From Phycicoccus sp. Root101 (lineage in GTDB: Bacteria > Actinomycetota > Actinomycetes > Actinomycetales > Dermatophilaceae): a stretch of 64,000 nt of DNA. The notes under the pieces are model-generated. The model was not told the origin of the DNA and made no database searches. It worked only from the letters and a program-made list of their open reading frames with translations. Below, piece after piece: positions 1 through 8,145 of the stretch. The position numbers were made by a program, and so were the translations under genes. The stretch is taken from NCBI RefSeq assembly GCF_001426245.1, contig NZ_LMCM01000007.1, forward strand, positions 62,001 through 126,000, given 5' to 3'. Position 1 is the first letter of the stretch. Every line of letters begins with the position of its first letter.

Positions 1-758
1 CCGTCCTCGTCGATGGCGATGAGCTCACCGGGCTCGACCTCGCGGATGAGCGAGGCGCCGACGATGTCGAGGGCGGCGGTCTCGGAGGCGACGACCCAGC
101 CACGGTCCAGGCGGCCCAGGACCAGGGGACGGATCCCCTGCGGGTCGCGCGCGGCATACAGGGTGTGCTCGTCCATGAACACGAAGCAGAAGGCGCCCTG
201 CAGCTTGGGCAGGATGTCCATCGCCGCCGCCTCGAGCGAACGGTCGGGGTCGTCAGCGAGCAGGGCGGTGACCAGGGCGGTGTCGGTCGTGTTGCCCCGG
301 ACCAGCTCGCCGCCGCCGTGGGCGAACCCCTCCTCGGCGCGGGAAGCGACCAGCTCGCGCAGCTCGGCGGAGTTGATGAGGTTGCCGTTGTGGGCCAGGG
401 CCACCGTCGACTCGGCGTGGCCGCCGAGGGTGGGCTGGGCGTTCTCCCACGTGGAGCCGCCGGTCGTGGAGTAGCGGCAGTGGCCGACGGCGAGGTGTCC
501 GCGCAGGGAGGCGAGCGACCGCTCGTCGAACACCTGGGACACCAGGCCCATGTCCTTGTAGACGAGGATGCTGCGCCCGTCGGAGGTCGCGATGCCGGCC
601 GACTCCTGCCCGCGGTGCTGCAGGGCGTAGAGGCCGTAGTAGGTGAGCTTGGCGACCTCCTCCCCGGGAGCCCAGACGCCAAAGACCCCGCAGGCGTCCT
701 GCGGGCCCTTCTCGTTCGGAAGGAGGTCGTGCGTCAGCTGTCCGTCGCCACGTGCCAC
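1..758 (-). CDS. purF: Amidophosphoribosyltransferase (partial, 3' end outside window)
   Basis: First committed enzyme of purine synthesis: converts PRPP and glutamine to phosphoribosylamine in the cytosol. About 252 N-terminal residues are visible, covering the class II glutamine amidotransferase domain. The motif DACGVFGVW places the nucleophile at Cys23 after a short propeptide, and YALQHRGQESAG, GHCRYSTTGGS and LAHNGNL are all typical of PurF. The likely start is the GTG at 758-756. No strong Shine-Dalgarno is visible. The frame stays open to base 1, so the phosphoribosyltransferase domain lies outside the window. The other de novo purine genes (purL, purQ, purS, purC, purD) lie upstream on the same strand. 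Confidence 0.95.
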   Translation of the reverse strand, partial: MARGDGQLTHDLLPNEKGPQDACGVFGVWAPGEEVAKLTYYGLYALQHRGQESAGIATSDGRSILVYKDMGLVSQVFDERSLASLRGHLAVGHCRYSTTGGSTWENAQPTLGGHAESTVALAHNGNLINSAELRELVASRAEEGFAHGGGELVRGNTTDTALVTALLADDPDRSLEAAAMDILPKLQGAFCFVFMDEHTLYAARDPQGIRPLVLGRLDRGWVVASETAALDIVGASLIREVEPGELIAIDED

Positions 759-788
759 GTGGCTCAGTGTCCCACAGGGGGAACGGCG

Positions 789-1016
789 TCAGTCGCGGCG
801 TTCCAGAAGCACGGCCACCACCGCGGCCAGGAGCCCGAACACGCAGGCGCCGAGGACCCCCAGGAACAGCACCGACGACGACTCGCTGTAGGAACGGCCG
901 AACTCCGTGGTGTTGCTGCCGCCGTAGTAGGCGAACACCGAACCGACGATGAAACCGAGGATCGCCCCGGTGGAGATGAAGGCGACGAAGTTCGGGTAGC
1001 GACGGGTGGGAGGCAC
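789..1016 (-). CDS. Small two-TM membrane protein
   Basis: A 75-residue protein with two predicted membrane helices, about residues 9-31 and 48-70, joined by a short polar loop (GGSNTTEFGRSYSESSS). I recognise no catalytic motif. It sits 30 bp upstream of purF on the same strand; small membrane proteins are common at this position in actinobacteria, so it may be cotranscribed with purF. The start is the GTG at 1016-1014. A -10-like TAGCGT (minus strand, 1028-1023) ends six bases before it, suggesting leaderless translation. Function unknown. Confidence 0.75.
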   Translation of the reverse strand: MPPTRRYPNFVAFISTGAILGFIVGSVFAYYGGSNTTEFGRSYSESSSVLFLGVLGACVFGLLAAVVAVLLERRD

Positions 1017-1077
1017 GGGTCCACGCTACCTCCCCCTCCCAGAGGCCTTGCCGGGCCCTGATCGACGCCACCCCTAC

Positions 1078-1106
1078 CCATCCGTTGCCCCCGGCGGGTA
1101 CGAATG
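1078..1106 (+). promoter_or_regulatory. SigK-type promoter of the molybdopterin oxidoreductase gene
   Basis: CCATCC at 1078-1083 and CGAATG at 1101-1106 are separated by 17 bases. This resembles the promoter reported for the mycobacterial SigK regulon (CCATCC, 17-18 bases, CGAAT). The same CGAATG occurs before the fasciclin gene. Predicted transcription start is near 1112-1113, on the ATG at 1113. Match by eye only. Confidence 0.65.
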
Positions 1107-1112
1107 GAGGTC

Positions 1113-2681
1113 ATGGAACCCACTTCGAAGAGCCAACGCCTCAGGTATGCCGTCAGCGGCCTGCTCGCGGCCCTCACCGGTATGGCCGTGGGTCACCTCG
1201 TCGCAGCCCTGGTCAACCCGGCGGCCTCGCCGGTGCTGTCCGTGGGTTCGACGGTCATCGACGCCACCCCGACCCCGGTCAAGGAATGGGCGATCCAGCA
1301 TTTCGGCACCAACGACAAGCCCGTCCTGCTCTCCAGCGTCGCTCTGGTCACGGCCCTCGCGGCCCTCGGCATCGGCCTGCTGGCCCGCAAGCGGCCGAGT
1401 GCAGCCGGCGTCCTCGTCGTGCTGCTCGCCGGCCTGGCCGGACTGGCCGCGATGCTGCGACCCACCGCCTCGCCGGTCGACATCCTGCCCGCGTTCGCCG
1501 CGGCGGTCGTCGGCGTCGGGGTCCTGTTCGGGCTCCTGCGCCTGCTGAGCACCGGCGCCACCGAGGCGGCCGCTCACGAGTCCCCGCTCGACCACTCCGC
1601 GCAGGCCCCGGGGGTCGCCTCGACGACCGGGCGACGCAACTTCCTCATCGGTGCGGCCGGCGCCACGGTCGGTGCAGCCGCCGTCGGCACGCTCGGCCAG
1701 AAGCTGGCCGTTCCGCCCACGCTGCCGTCCTCGGTGTCCCTGCCCACCCCGCAGAACACCGCGCCGGCCCTGCCGGCCGGGCTGGAGACCAAGGTCAAGG
1801 GCATCAGCGCCTTCAGCACCCCGATCAAGGACTTCTACCGCGTCGACACGGCCCTGGTCATCCCGCGCATCGACGTGAAGAGCTGGAAGCTCGAGATCGG
1901 CGGGGACGTGGACAAGCCCTACTCGATCACCTTCGACGAGCTGCTCAAGATGCCGATGATCGAGAAGTACATCACCCTCAACTGCGTCAGCAACGAGGTC
2001 GGCGGCCCCTACATCTCCTCGACCCTGTGGCAGGGCGTCCGCATCAAGGACCTCCTCGAGCGCGCCGGGGTGAAGGCGAACGTCGACCAGATCCTGAGCG
2101 AGTCGACCGACGGCATGACGATCTCGACCCCGATCGAGGCTCTCACCGACGACCGCGACGCCATCATCGCCGTGGCGATGAACGGCGAGCCGCTCCCGCC
2201 CAAGCACGGGTTCCCCGCGCGGATGGTCACGCCGGGCCTCTACGGGTTCGTCGGCGCCACCAAGTGGGTCACCAAGCTCACCGCGACGACGTACGCCAAG
2301 GACAAGGCCTACTGGACCGAGCGCGACTGGCTCATCGACGGGAAGGTCAAGACGCAGGCTCGCATCGACACGCCCCGAGGCCTCGCGACCTACAAGCCCG
2401 GGAAGATGGCTGTCGGCGGGGTCGCGTGGGCCCAGGGCCGCGGCATCGAGAAGGTCGAGGTCCGCGTGGACGACGGCCCGTGGCAGAAGGCCACCCTCGG
2501 ACCGGACGGCGGCACGGACTACTGGCGCCAGTGGTTCTGGGAGTGGGATGCAAAGAGCGGTCGCCACGACCTGACGGTGCGCGCCACCGACGGCACCGGC
2601 ACGGTCCAGACCCAGGAGAAGGCCGACCCGTTCCCCGGTGGAGCGTCCGGCTACCACTCGATCGTCGTGCTCGTCTCCTGA
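1113..2681 (+). CDS. Membrane-anchored molybdopterin-dependent oxidoreductase (sulfite oxidase family)
   Basis: A 522-residue redox protein. Four hydrophobic segments lie within residues 10-145, followed near residue 175 by a Tat-like segment (GRRNFLIGAAGATVG), then an oxidoreductase molybdopterin-binding domain. LNCVSNEVGGPY carries the expected molybdenum-ligand Cys near residue 291. The C-terminal 100 residues (VEVRVDDGPW, WRQWFWEWDA) form the Ig-like Mo-co dimerisation region. The catalytic domain is probably extracytoplasmic. An in-frame ATG at 1104 is possible, but it lies inside the predicted -10 element, so I prefer ATG 1113 as a leaderless start. It heads a cluster with a fasciclin lipoprotein, sigK and rskA. 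Substrate unknown. Confidence 0.85.
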   Translation: MEPTSKSQRLRYAVSGLLAALTGMAVGHLVAALVNPAASPVLSVGSTVIDATPTPVKEWAIQHFGTNDKPVLLSSVALVTALAALGIGLLARKRPSAAGVLVVLLAGLAGLAAMLRPTASPVDILPAFAAAVVGVGVLFGLLRLLSTGATEAAAHESPLDHSAQAPGVASTTGRRNFLIGAAGATVGAAAVGTLGQKLAVPPTLPSSVSLPTPQNTAPALPAGLETKVKGISAFSTPIKDFYRVDTALVIPRIDVKSWKLEIGGDVDKPYSITFDELLKMPMIEKYITLNCVSNEVGGPYISSTLWQGVRIKDLLERAGVKANVDQILSESTDGMTISTPIEALTDDRDAIIAVAMNGEPLPPKHGFPARMVTPGLYGFVGATKWVTKLTATTYAKDKAYWTERDWLIDGKVKTQARIDTPRGLATYKPGKMAVGGVAWAQGRGIEKVEVRVDDGPWQKATLGPDGGTDYWRQWFWEWDAKSGRHDLTVRATDGTGTVQTQEKADPFPGGASGYHSIVVLVS

Positions 2682-2726
2682 CGAATCATCAACAGCCGCA
2701 ACACTTTGAAGTGATGCGGCACCGAG

Positions 2727-2763
2727 GCCCCTGCTGAGCCGCTCTGGCTCGGCAGGGGCTTTG
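2727..2763 (+). terminator. Hairpin after the molybdopterin oxidoreductase gene
   Basis: Arms GCCCCTGCTGAGCC (2727-2740) and GGCTCGGCAGGGGC (2746-2759) pair over 14 bases with one G-U pair and a 5-base loop, followed by TTT. It separates the oxidoreductase from the fasciclin gene, which has its own promoter. Confidence 0.7.
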
Positions 2764-2829
2764 GCGTTGTCCCGCAACGGTTTCGAGGGACCGCCGGGGC
2801 AAAAACTCGAAAAAACTTTCACCAGAGTC

Positions 2830-2857
2830 CAATCCGCCTCCCGAGCAGGGCCGAATG
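2830..2857 (+). promoter_or_regulatory. SigK-type promoter of the fasciclin gene
   Basis: CAATCC (2830-2835; with the preceding C it reads CCAATCC) and CGAATG (2852-2857), 16-base spacer. The -10 is identical to that upstream of the molybdopterin oxidoreductase. Predicted transcription start near 2864 leaves a leader of about 32 bases carrying the ribosome site AAGGAG at 2883-2888. Confidence 0.6.
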
Positions 2858-2895
2858 CCAGATGTCAGAACGTCACTGAAACAAGGAGCCACATC

Positions 2896-3534
2896 ATGCG
2901 ACTCGCACGCCGCAGCACCATCGCCGTCCTCGGCCTCGCCCTTCCCCTGAGCCTCGCCGCCTGTGGGAACTCCGGTTCCGACGCGGCCTCCACGTCCTCC
3001 TCCTCGTCCCCGATGTCGAGCAGCTCGAGCTCCTCGTCCTCCAGCACCACCGACGACATGGCCGCCAAGCCGTTCGGCTCCGGTTGCGCCGCCGTTCCCA
3101 CGAGCGGCAAGGGCTCGTTCTCCGGCATGGCCACCGACCCGGTCGCCACCGCCGCGAGCAACAACCCCGCGCTGTCCACCCTGGTCACCGCCGTCGGCGA
3201 GGCCGGCCTGGGCGAGACCCTGAACTCGGCCAAGGACATCACCGTCTTCGCCCCGAGCAACGACGCGTTCAAGGCCGTCCCGAAGGCCACGATGGACGCC
3301 GCGATGAAGGACCCGAAGGGTCTGCTCACCAAGGTCCTCACCAACCACGTCGTCGAGGGTCGCCTGACCCCGGAGACCCTGGCCGGCGAGCACAAGACCC
3401 TGGGTGGCGGCACCATCACCGTCGAGGGTTCCGGCGAGTCCTTCAAGGTCGGTACGGCCAACGTGGTCTGCGGCAACGTGCAGACCGCCAACGCCACCGT
3501 CTACATCATCGACGGCGTCCTGCTCCCCAAGTAA
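2896..3534 (+). CDS. Fasciclin-domain lipoprotein (MPT70/MPT83-like)
   Basis: A 212-residue surface lipoprotein. The signal peptide ends in the lipobox LSLAAC (Cys19), followed by a low-complexity Ser/Thr linker to about residue 55. A single fasciclin (FAS1) domain fills the rest: ITVFAPSNDAF is the H1 motif, VLTNHVVEGRLT follows, and VYIIDGVLLPK is the C-terminal H2 motif. FAS1 proteins are usually cell-surface adhesion or matrix proteins. The ATG at 2896 is chosen because AAGGAG lies seven bases upstream and a signal peptide follows. In mycobacteria the fasciclin proteins MPT70 and MPT83 are SigK targets; here sigK and rskA follow directly. Confidence 0.9.
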   Translation: MRLARRSTIAVLGLALPLSLAACGNSGSDAASTSSSSSPMSSSSSSSSSSTTDDMAAKPFGSGCAAVPTSGKGSFSGMATDPVATAASNNPALSTLVTAVGEAGLGETLNSAKDITVFAPSNDAFKAVPKATMDAAMKDPKGLLTKVLTNHVVEGRLTPETLAGEHKTLGGGTITVEGSGESFKVGTANVVCGNVQTANATVYIIDGVLLPK

Positions 3535-3607
3535 GCCCGGATCAGCGATGATGGTGTCCATGGCAGCGACTTCCTCAGGTCCCAACCCGACTTGGGGAGG
3601 TCCTGCC

Positions 3608-4156
3608 GTGGCACCGGACCTCAGCGAACTGCTGCGGATGTGTTCCCTCGGGGACGAGTCCGCGTTCGCCAAGCTGTATGACGCGGTGTCCTCCCGGATC
3701 TACGGGTTGGTGCTGCGCGTCGTACGGGATCCGGCGCAGTCCGAAGAGGTCGCCCAGGAAGCCTTGCTCGACATCTGGCGCACCAGCGCCCGGTTCGACC
3801 CCGAGCGTGGGACCCCGGTGAGCTGGATGCTCACCATCGCCCACCGCAAGGCGGTCGACCGGGTGCGGTCCGCGCAGGCGTCCACCAACCGCGAGGACAG
3901 CTACGGTTCCCGGAACCAGGAGCGGTCCTTCGACCAGACGGTCGAGACGGTGGAACGTCGGCTGGACGCTCAGCGCGTGCGCAACGCGATGGACTCCTTG
4001 ACGGAGACCCAGCGCAAGGCGGTCGAGCTCGCCTACTTCGGTGGCTACACCCATACCGAGGTCGCTTCCCTCCTCGGCGTTCCCCTGGGAACGGCGAAGA
4101 CCCGAATACGTGACGGACTCATCCGTCTGAGAGACACCCTGGGGGTGCAGCAATGA
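3608..4156 (+). CDS. sigK: ECF RNA polymerase sigma factor, SigK type
   Basis: A 182-residue ECF sigma factor. Region 2 contains FAKLYDAVSSRIYGLVLRVV and EEVAQEALLDIWR; region 4 contains LTETQRKAVELAYFGGYTH and GVPLGTAKTRIRDGLIRLR. GTG 3608 is preferred because GGGGAGG lies seven bases upstream and the length fits SigK (about 187 residues). In-frame ATGs at 3548, 3551 and 3560 would add up to 20 residues but lack comparable ribosome sites. The stop overlaps the start of the anti-sigma gene (ATGA), implying translational coupling. Likely targets are the two upstream genes. Confidence 0.88.
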   Translation: MAPDLSELLRMCSLGDESAFAKLYDAVSSRIYGLVLRVVRDPAQSEEVAQEALLDIWRTSARFDPERGTPVSWMLTIAHRKAVDRVRSAQASTNREDSYGSRNQERSFDQTVETVERRLDAQRVRNAMDSLTETQRKAVELAYFGGYTHTEVASLLGVPLGTAKTRIRDGLIRLRDTLGVQQ

Positions 4157-5001
4157 GTGCCGACGTCCACAGCCTGGTCGGTGCCTACGCCGTCGATGCC
4201 ATCGACGAGCATGAGCGCGCAGCGTTCGAGCTCCACCTCTCCGAGTGCCCCGAGTGCATGGACGAGGTGACGAGCCTTCGCGCCGCTGCTGCCAGCCTGT
4301 CGCTCGTCAGCGAGGTCGCTCCCCCGGCCGCCCTGCGTGACGCGGTCCTGGCCGGCATCCGCACGGTGCGCCCGCTGCCCCCGCTCGAGCAGCCCGGGGA
4401 CGCCCAGCACTCCCTGACCACCAGCACCGCCGGCCCGACCGGCACCCCTGTCGCCCGCATCCCCGTCGTCAGCGACGACGGCGAGACCGAGCCGGCACCC
4501 GGCGTCGGTCCGGCTGCCCTGCCATCGAACGTCGTGCCGATGCGCCGTCGCCGCCCCGTCGCCGAGTGGCTCGTCGGCGCAGCCGCCGCAGTGGCTCTCA
4601 TCGCCGGTGGCATCGCGTGGAGCCCTTGGGACAACGGCACCGGGAACCAGCAGATCTCCGCGTCCGAGCAGGTCCTCGAGGCCAAGGACGCGCAGCGCGT
4701 GGTCCAGACCGTCGACGGCGCCAAGGTGACCATCGTCCGCAGCCCGTCGCTGGGCAAGGCCGTGATCATCGCCGACAACATGCCGGCGGCCCCCGACGGC
4801 AAGGACTTCCAGGTCTGGTTCAACCAGCCCAACCAGGGCATGGTCAGCGCCGGAGTCATGCCGCACGGCAGCGCACCGACCGTGGCCGTCATGCTCGACG
4901 GCGACGCCAGGAGCGCCCTGGCTGCCGGGATCACCCTCGAGCCGGCGGGTGGCTCGAAGTCGCCGACGACCGCGCCCCTGGCGCTCTTCGCCTTCAGCTG
5001 A
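4153..5001 (+). CDS. rskA: Anti-sigma-K factor, RskA family
   Basis: A 282-residue single-pass membrane anti-sigma factor. The N-terminal cytoplasmic part contains the zinc-binding anti-sigma motif HLSECPECMDEV (HxxxCxxC). A transmembrane helix lies at about residues 137-155, and the outer domain is RskA-type (KDFQVWFNQP, GVMPHGSAPTVAVMLDG). It should hold SigK at the membrane until regulated proteolysis releases it. Translation is coupled to sigK by a 4-base overlap. Its last eight bases overlap the convergent F420 oxidoreductase gene, leaving no room for a terminator. Confidence 0.88.
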   Translation: MSADVHSLVGAYAVDAIDEHERAAFELHLSECPECMDEVTSLRAAAASLSLVSEVAPPAALRDAVLAGIRTVRPLPPLEQPGDAQHSLTTSTAGPTGTPVARIPVVSDDGETEPAPGVGPAALPSNVVPMRRRRPVAEWLVGAAAAVALIAGGIAWSPWDNGTGNQQISASEQVLEAKDAQRVVQTVDGAKVTIVRSPSLGKAVIIADNMPAAPDGKDFQVWFNQPNQGMVSAGVMPHGSAPTVAVMLDGDARSALAAGITLEPAGGSKSPTTAPLALFAFS

Positions 5002-5866
5002 GTCGGCGCAGGGCGTCGAGACGCCCGGCCACCTGCTCCAGCACGGCCTCGGACCCCGCGTACGGCGCGCTCGTCCGGGGCCAGTGCGTCACCACGTCCG
5101 TGAAGCCGAGCTCCGCGGCCCGACCCACCAGCTCCTCGAAGAGCTCGGGGCTCTCGAGCGAGAACCTCGGCGAGCCGTCGAGCGACAGGTAGCGGTCGAT
5201 CGGTCGCTCACGCCCAGCGGTCGACTCGGCCTCGTCGAGCAGCTCGCTCAGCGCGGCCACCCCCGACCACCACTCCTCCAGGGTGTCGCCACCCCGGCCG
5301 TAGGTGACCCAGCCCTGCCCGAGCCGGGCCGCGAGCCGCAGCGACCGCGGTCCGTTCGCCGCGACGAGGAACGGCACCCGTGGTCGTTGCACGAAACCCG
5401 GCAGGGTGCGCGCGTCGACCGTCGTGAAGTGAGCACCGTCGTGCGACACGTGGTCCTCGCGGGACAGCCGGTCGAGCACCTCCACGAACTCGTGGAACCT
5501 CTGCACCCGCTCCTTGAGGGGCCGTTCCTCGCCGAGGATCCGCGAGTCGAGGTCGCCACCGGTGCCGAGGCCGCAGATCAGGCGACCCCCTGAGATGTCG
5601 TCGACGGCCAGCAGGTCGCGCAGGAACGTGTACGGGTGCCGGTAGTTCGGTGAGCTGACGAAGGTGCCGAGCCGCATCGTCGAGGTCACCGTGGCGGCTG
5701 CGGTCAGGGTCGGCAGCGCCCCGAACCACGGGGAGTCCGGCAGGCCGGCCCACACGAGGTGGTCGTAGGTCCAGGCGTGGTCGAAGCCGTACTCCTCGGC
5801 CCGGCGCCACAACGGCTCGGCGACGGACCAGCGGTGCTCGGGAAGGATCGTGATGCCAAGGCGCAT
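4994..5866 (-). CDS. LLM-class (F420-type) flavin-dependent oxidoreductase
   Basis: A 290-residue protein of the luciferase-like monooxygenase fold. The N-terminus (MRLGITILPEHRW), FDHAWTYDHLVW, TSTMRLGTFVSSPNYRHP and ICGLGTGGD match the family. In actinobacteria this type generally uses coenzyme F420 rather than FMN; substrate unknown. ATG 5866 is preferred over a 14-residue N-terminal extension. A TACCCT -10-like element ends six bases upstream, suggesting a leaderless transcript. The 3' end overlaps rskA by eight bases, tail to tail. Confidence 0.85.
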   Translation of the reverse strand: MRLGITILPEHRWSVAEPLWRRAEEYGFDHAWTYDHLVWAGLPDSPWFGALPTLTAAATVTSTMRLGTFVSSPNYRHPYTFLRDLLAVDDISGGRLICGLGTGGDLDSRILGEERPLKERVQRFHEFVEVLDRLSREDHVSHDGAHFTTVDARTLPGFVQRPRVPFLVAANGPRSLRLAARLGQGWVTYGRGGDTLEEWWSGVAALSELLDEAESTAGRERPIDRYLSLDGSPRFSLESPELFEELVGRAAELGFTDVVTHWPRTSAPYAGSEAVLEQVAGRLDALRRLS

Positions 5867-5920
5867 GCAGGGAGGGTATGCCGCGCGACAGGACGCGGCC
5901 CGTCCCACCCGTGCCCACGG

Positions 5921-6979
5921 TCACCCCAGCGGCAGCCGGTAGACGACGTCGAGGTCGTGGGCCGAGATCCACACGGCCGAGTCGTCGGCGGCGACGCTCC
6001 CGCTGCCGCCGGCAGGTCCGTACCGCGCGACCACCTCGTTCGTCGCCGGGTCGATCTTGGCGACCAGGGCGTCCGACACCCGGGCCCAGACGAACCCGCC
6101 CCCCACGGCCAGGTCGCCACCGTCGACCGCCCCGCCGTCCACCTTCACCGTCGCCACGACGGCGTTGGTGGACGGGTCGATCCGCGAGACCGTCCCGTCG
6201 ATGTTGTTCTGCACCCACACCGCCCCCGCTCCGACCGCGAAGAACCGGGCCCCCTGACCTGCCGCCACCTTCGCCACGACCTTCTGGGTGCGCGGATCGA
6301 GGCGGAGCAGCTCGCCCCTGATCGGGTCGGTGAGCCACAGCCCACCCAGCCCTGCCCGTGCCGCCACGACGCCGTCGGGGATGGCTGTCCGCGAGACGAC
6401 CGTGTTGCTCTTCGGGTCGATCCTGACGAGCTGGTGCTGCGGCGGGGCGGTGACCACCCACACCGCCCCTTCCCCGCTGGCGACAGAGCCCTCCTCGAGG
6501 ATCTGCAGCCCTGTCAAGGTGACGCGTGCCTGCACCCTGCCGTTCGACGGATCGATGCGCAGGACCGATGCCGACGTCGGGTCGCAGGCCGCTGCCCAGA
6601 GGGAACCGAAGCCGGAGTCCATCGCCGTGCACGTCTCCGCACCTGCGTTGGCGATGGACGTCCGCGGACGTCCGCGGTCATCGAGCTGCTGGACCACCCC
6701 GCCCTCGGGTCTGCTCACGGCCGTCCACAGGTGTCCCTCGACGACCTGCATCCAGTCGGCGTCCTGGACACTGAGTGCCGTCCCGCCGGCCCCGACGAGG
6801 TCGCTGACCGGTGGCCAGCCCTTCGTCGAGGGTGCCGAGGTCGTGACGGCGGACGAAGACGACGACGCCTTGCCCGGGCCATCGGTCGCACCGCTGCAGC
6901 CGGCCGAGCCCAGGCAGGCAAGGACGGCACCGGCGACGAGCCAGCGGCGGCGGCCACCTCGACTGCTCAACACCGCCAT
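5921..6979 (-). CDS. Lipoprotein with YncE-like beta-propeller repeats
   Basis: A 352-residue predicted exported lipoprotein. The signal ends in the lipobox CLGSAGC, followed by a Ser/Thr linker and then repeated blades of the form (L/V)RIDP..N..V. Examples are VLRIDPSNGRVQ, LVRIDPKSNTVV, LLRLDPRTQKVV, VSRIDPSTNAVV and VAKIDPATNEVV, spaced about 40-50 residues. This is typical of YVTN/Vgb-like seven-bladed propellers. ATG 6979 is chosen because GGAGGAG lies just upstream and the signal peptide begins there. Ligand and role unknown. It diverges from the alcohol dehydrogenase at 7097. Confidence 0.82.
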   Translation of the reverse strand: MAVLSSRGGRRRWLVAGAVLACLGSAGCSGATDGPGKASSSSSAVTTSAPSTKGWPPVSDLVGAGGTALSVQDADWMQVVEGHLWTAVSRPEGGVVQQLDDRGRPRTSIANAGAETCTAMDSGFGSLWAAACDPTSASVLRIDPSNGRVQARVTLTGLQILEEGSVASGEGAVWVVTAPPQHQLVRIDPKSNTVVSRTAIPDGVVAARAGLGGLWLTDPIRGELLRLDPRTQKVVAKVAAGQGARFFAVGAGAVWVQNNIDGTVSRIDPSTNAVVATVKVDGGAVDGGDLAVGGGFVWARVSDALVAKIDPATNEVVARYGPAGGSGSVAADDSAVWISAHDLDVVYRLPLG

Positions 6980-7096
6980 GGCTCTCCTCCGGGTCGGAAC
7001 GCACGCAGACCTGACCACCATGCCCGAGGCAGTGCCCGCACGGCATCCGTGGAACCACGTAGCGTCCCTCCGCACGCCCCGTGGGAGGCTGGGTCC

Positions 7097-8143
7097 ATGA
7101 AGGCCACGATCCTCCACGCGCCCGGCGACATCCGTCTCGACGAGGTCCCCGACCCCGTCCTCGTCGCCCCCACCGACGCCCTCGTTCGCGTCACCGCCTC
7201 GTGCGTCTGCGGCAGCGACCTGTGGCCCTACCGCGGCATCAACGACGTGACCGAGCCGACCCGCATCGGGCACGAGTTCGTCGGCATCGTCGAGGAGGTC
7301 GGCGCCGAGGTGCGCAGCCTGCGCCCGGGCGACTTCGTCATCGCACCGTTCATGTACTCCGACAACACCTGTCCGCACTGCCGGGTCGGCATCCAGTCGC
7401 GGTGCTCGCACGGCGGGTTCTGGGGCGGCAACGACCGGGACGGTGTGCTGGCCGACGGCGGCCAGGGCGAGTACGTCCGCGTCCCGCTGGCCGACGGCAC
7501 GCTCGTGTCCACCCGTGAGGTCCCGGACGACTCGCTCGTCCCGTCGCTGCTCACCCTGTCCGACGTCATGGGCACGGGCTGGCACGCGGGTGTCGCCGCC
7601 AAGGTCTCCGAGGGCGACACCGTCGTCGTCGTGGGCGACGGGGCGGTCGGTCTCAGCGGGGTCCTCGCTGCCGCCCGCATGGGGGCCGAGCGCATCATCG
7701 CGCTCTCACGGCACGCCTCGCGCCAGGCGGTCGCCCGCGACTTCGGGGCCACCGACGTCGTCGAGGTGCGCGGCGACGAGGCCGTCGCCGCGGTCAAGGA
7801 GCTCACCGACGGCGTCGGTGCGGACGCCGTGCTCGAGTGCGTCGGCACCAACGAGTCCATGCACACGGCCATCGCCGTCGCGCGGCCCGGCGCCACCGTC
7901 GGGTACGTCGGTGTGCCGCACGGCATCGAGTACCCGGTGCGCGACATGTTCGTGCGCAACGTCGGGATCGCGGGAGGCATCGCCCCCGCGCGCCAGTACC
8001 TGCCGCAGCTGCGCGACGACGTCCTCGCCGGCACGATCAACCCGGGCGCCGTGTTCGACCTCGAGCTGCCGCTCAGCGAGGTCGCCGAGGCGTATGCCGC
8101 GATGGACGAGCGCCGCGCGATCAAGTCGCTGCTGCGCCCCTGA
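7097..8143 (+). CDS. Zinc-dependent alcohol dehydrogenase family protein
   Basis: A 348-residue medium-chain dehydrogenase. The catalytic zinc site is visible as Cys38 (SCVCGSDLW) and GHEF (His59-Glu60). The structural zinc loop is abbreviated (TCPHCRVGIQSRC, three Cys instead of the classic four). The nucleotide fold is VVVVGDGAVGLSGV. ATG 7097 has GGGAGG nine bases upstream. The next gene starts two bases after the stop, so the two are probably cotranscribed. Substrate unknown. Confidence 0.85.
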   Translation: MKATILHAPGDIRLDEVPDPVLVAPTDALVRVTASCVCGSDLWPYRGINDVTEPTRIGHEFVGIVEEVGAEVRSLRPGDFVIAPFMYSDNTCPHCRVGIQSRCSHGGFWGGNDRDGVLADGGQGEYVRVPLADGTLVSTREVPDDSLVPSLLTLSDVMGTGWHAGVAAKVSEGDTVVVVGDGAVGLSGVLAAARMGAERIIALSRHASRQAVARDFGATDVVEVRGDEAVAAVKELTDGVGADAVLECVGTNESMHTAIAVARPGATVGYVGVPHGIEYPVRDMFVRNVGIAGGIAPARQYLPQLRDDVLAGTINPGAVFDLELPLSEVAEAYAAMDERRAIKSLLRP

Positions 8144-8145
8144 CG

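Noticed and set aside
1104-1112. ATG 1104 as start of the molybdopterin oxidoreductase
   Set aside because: It lies inside the predicted SigK -10 element (1101-1106), so it would not be on the mRNA; ATG 1113 is preferred.
3404-3607. Long N-terminal extension of SigK reaching into the fasciclin gene
   Set aside because: The frame is open but overlaps the fasciclin gene. GTG 3608 has an ideal ribosome site and gives the normal SigK length.
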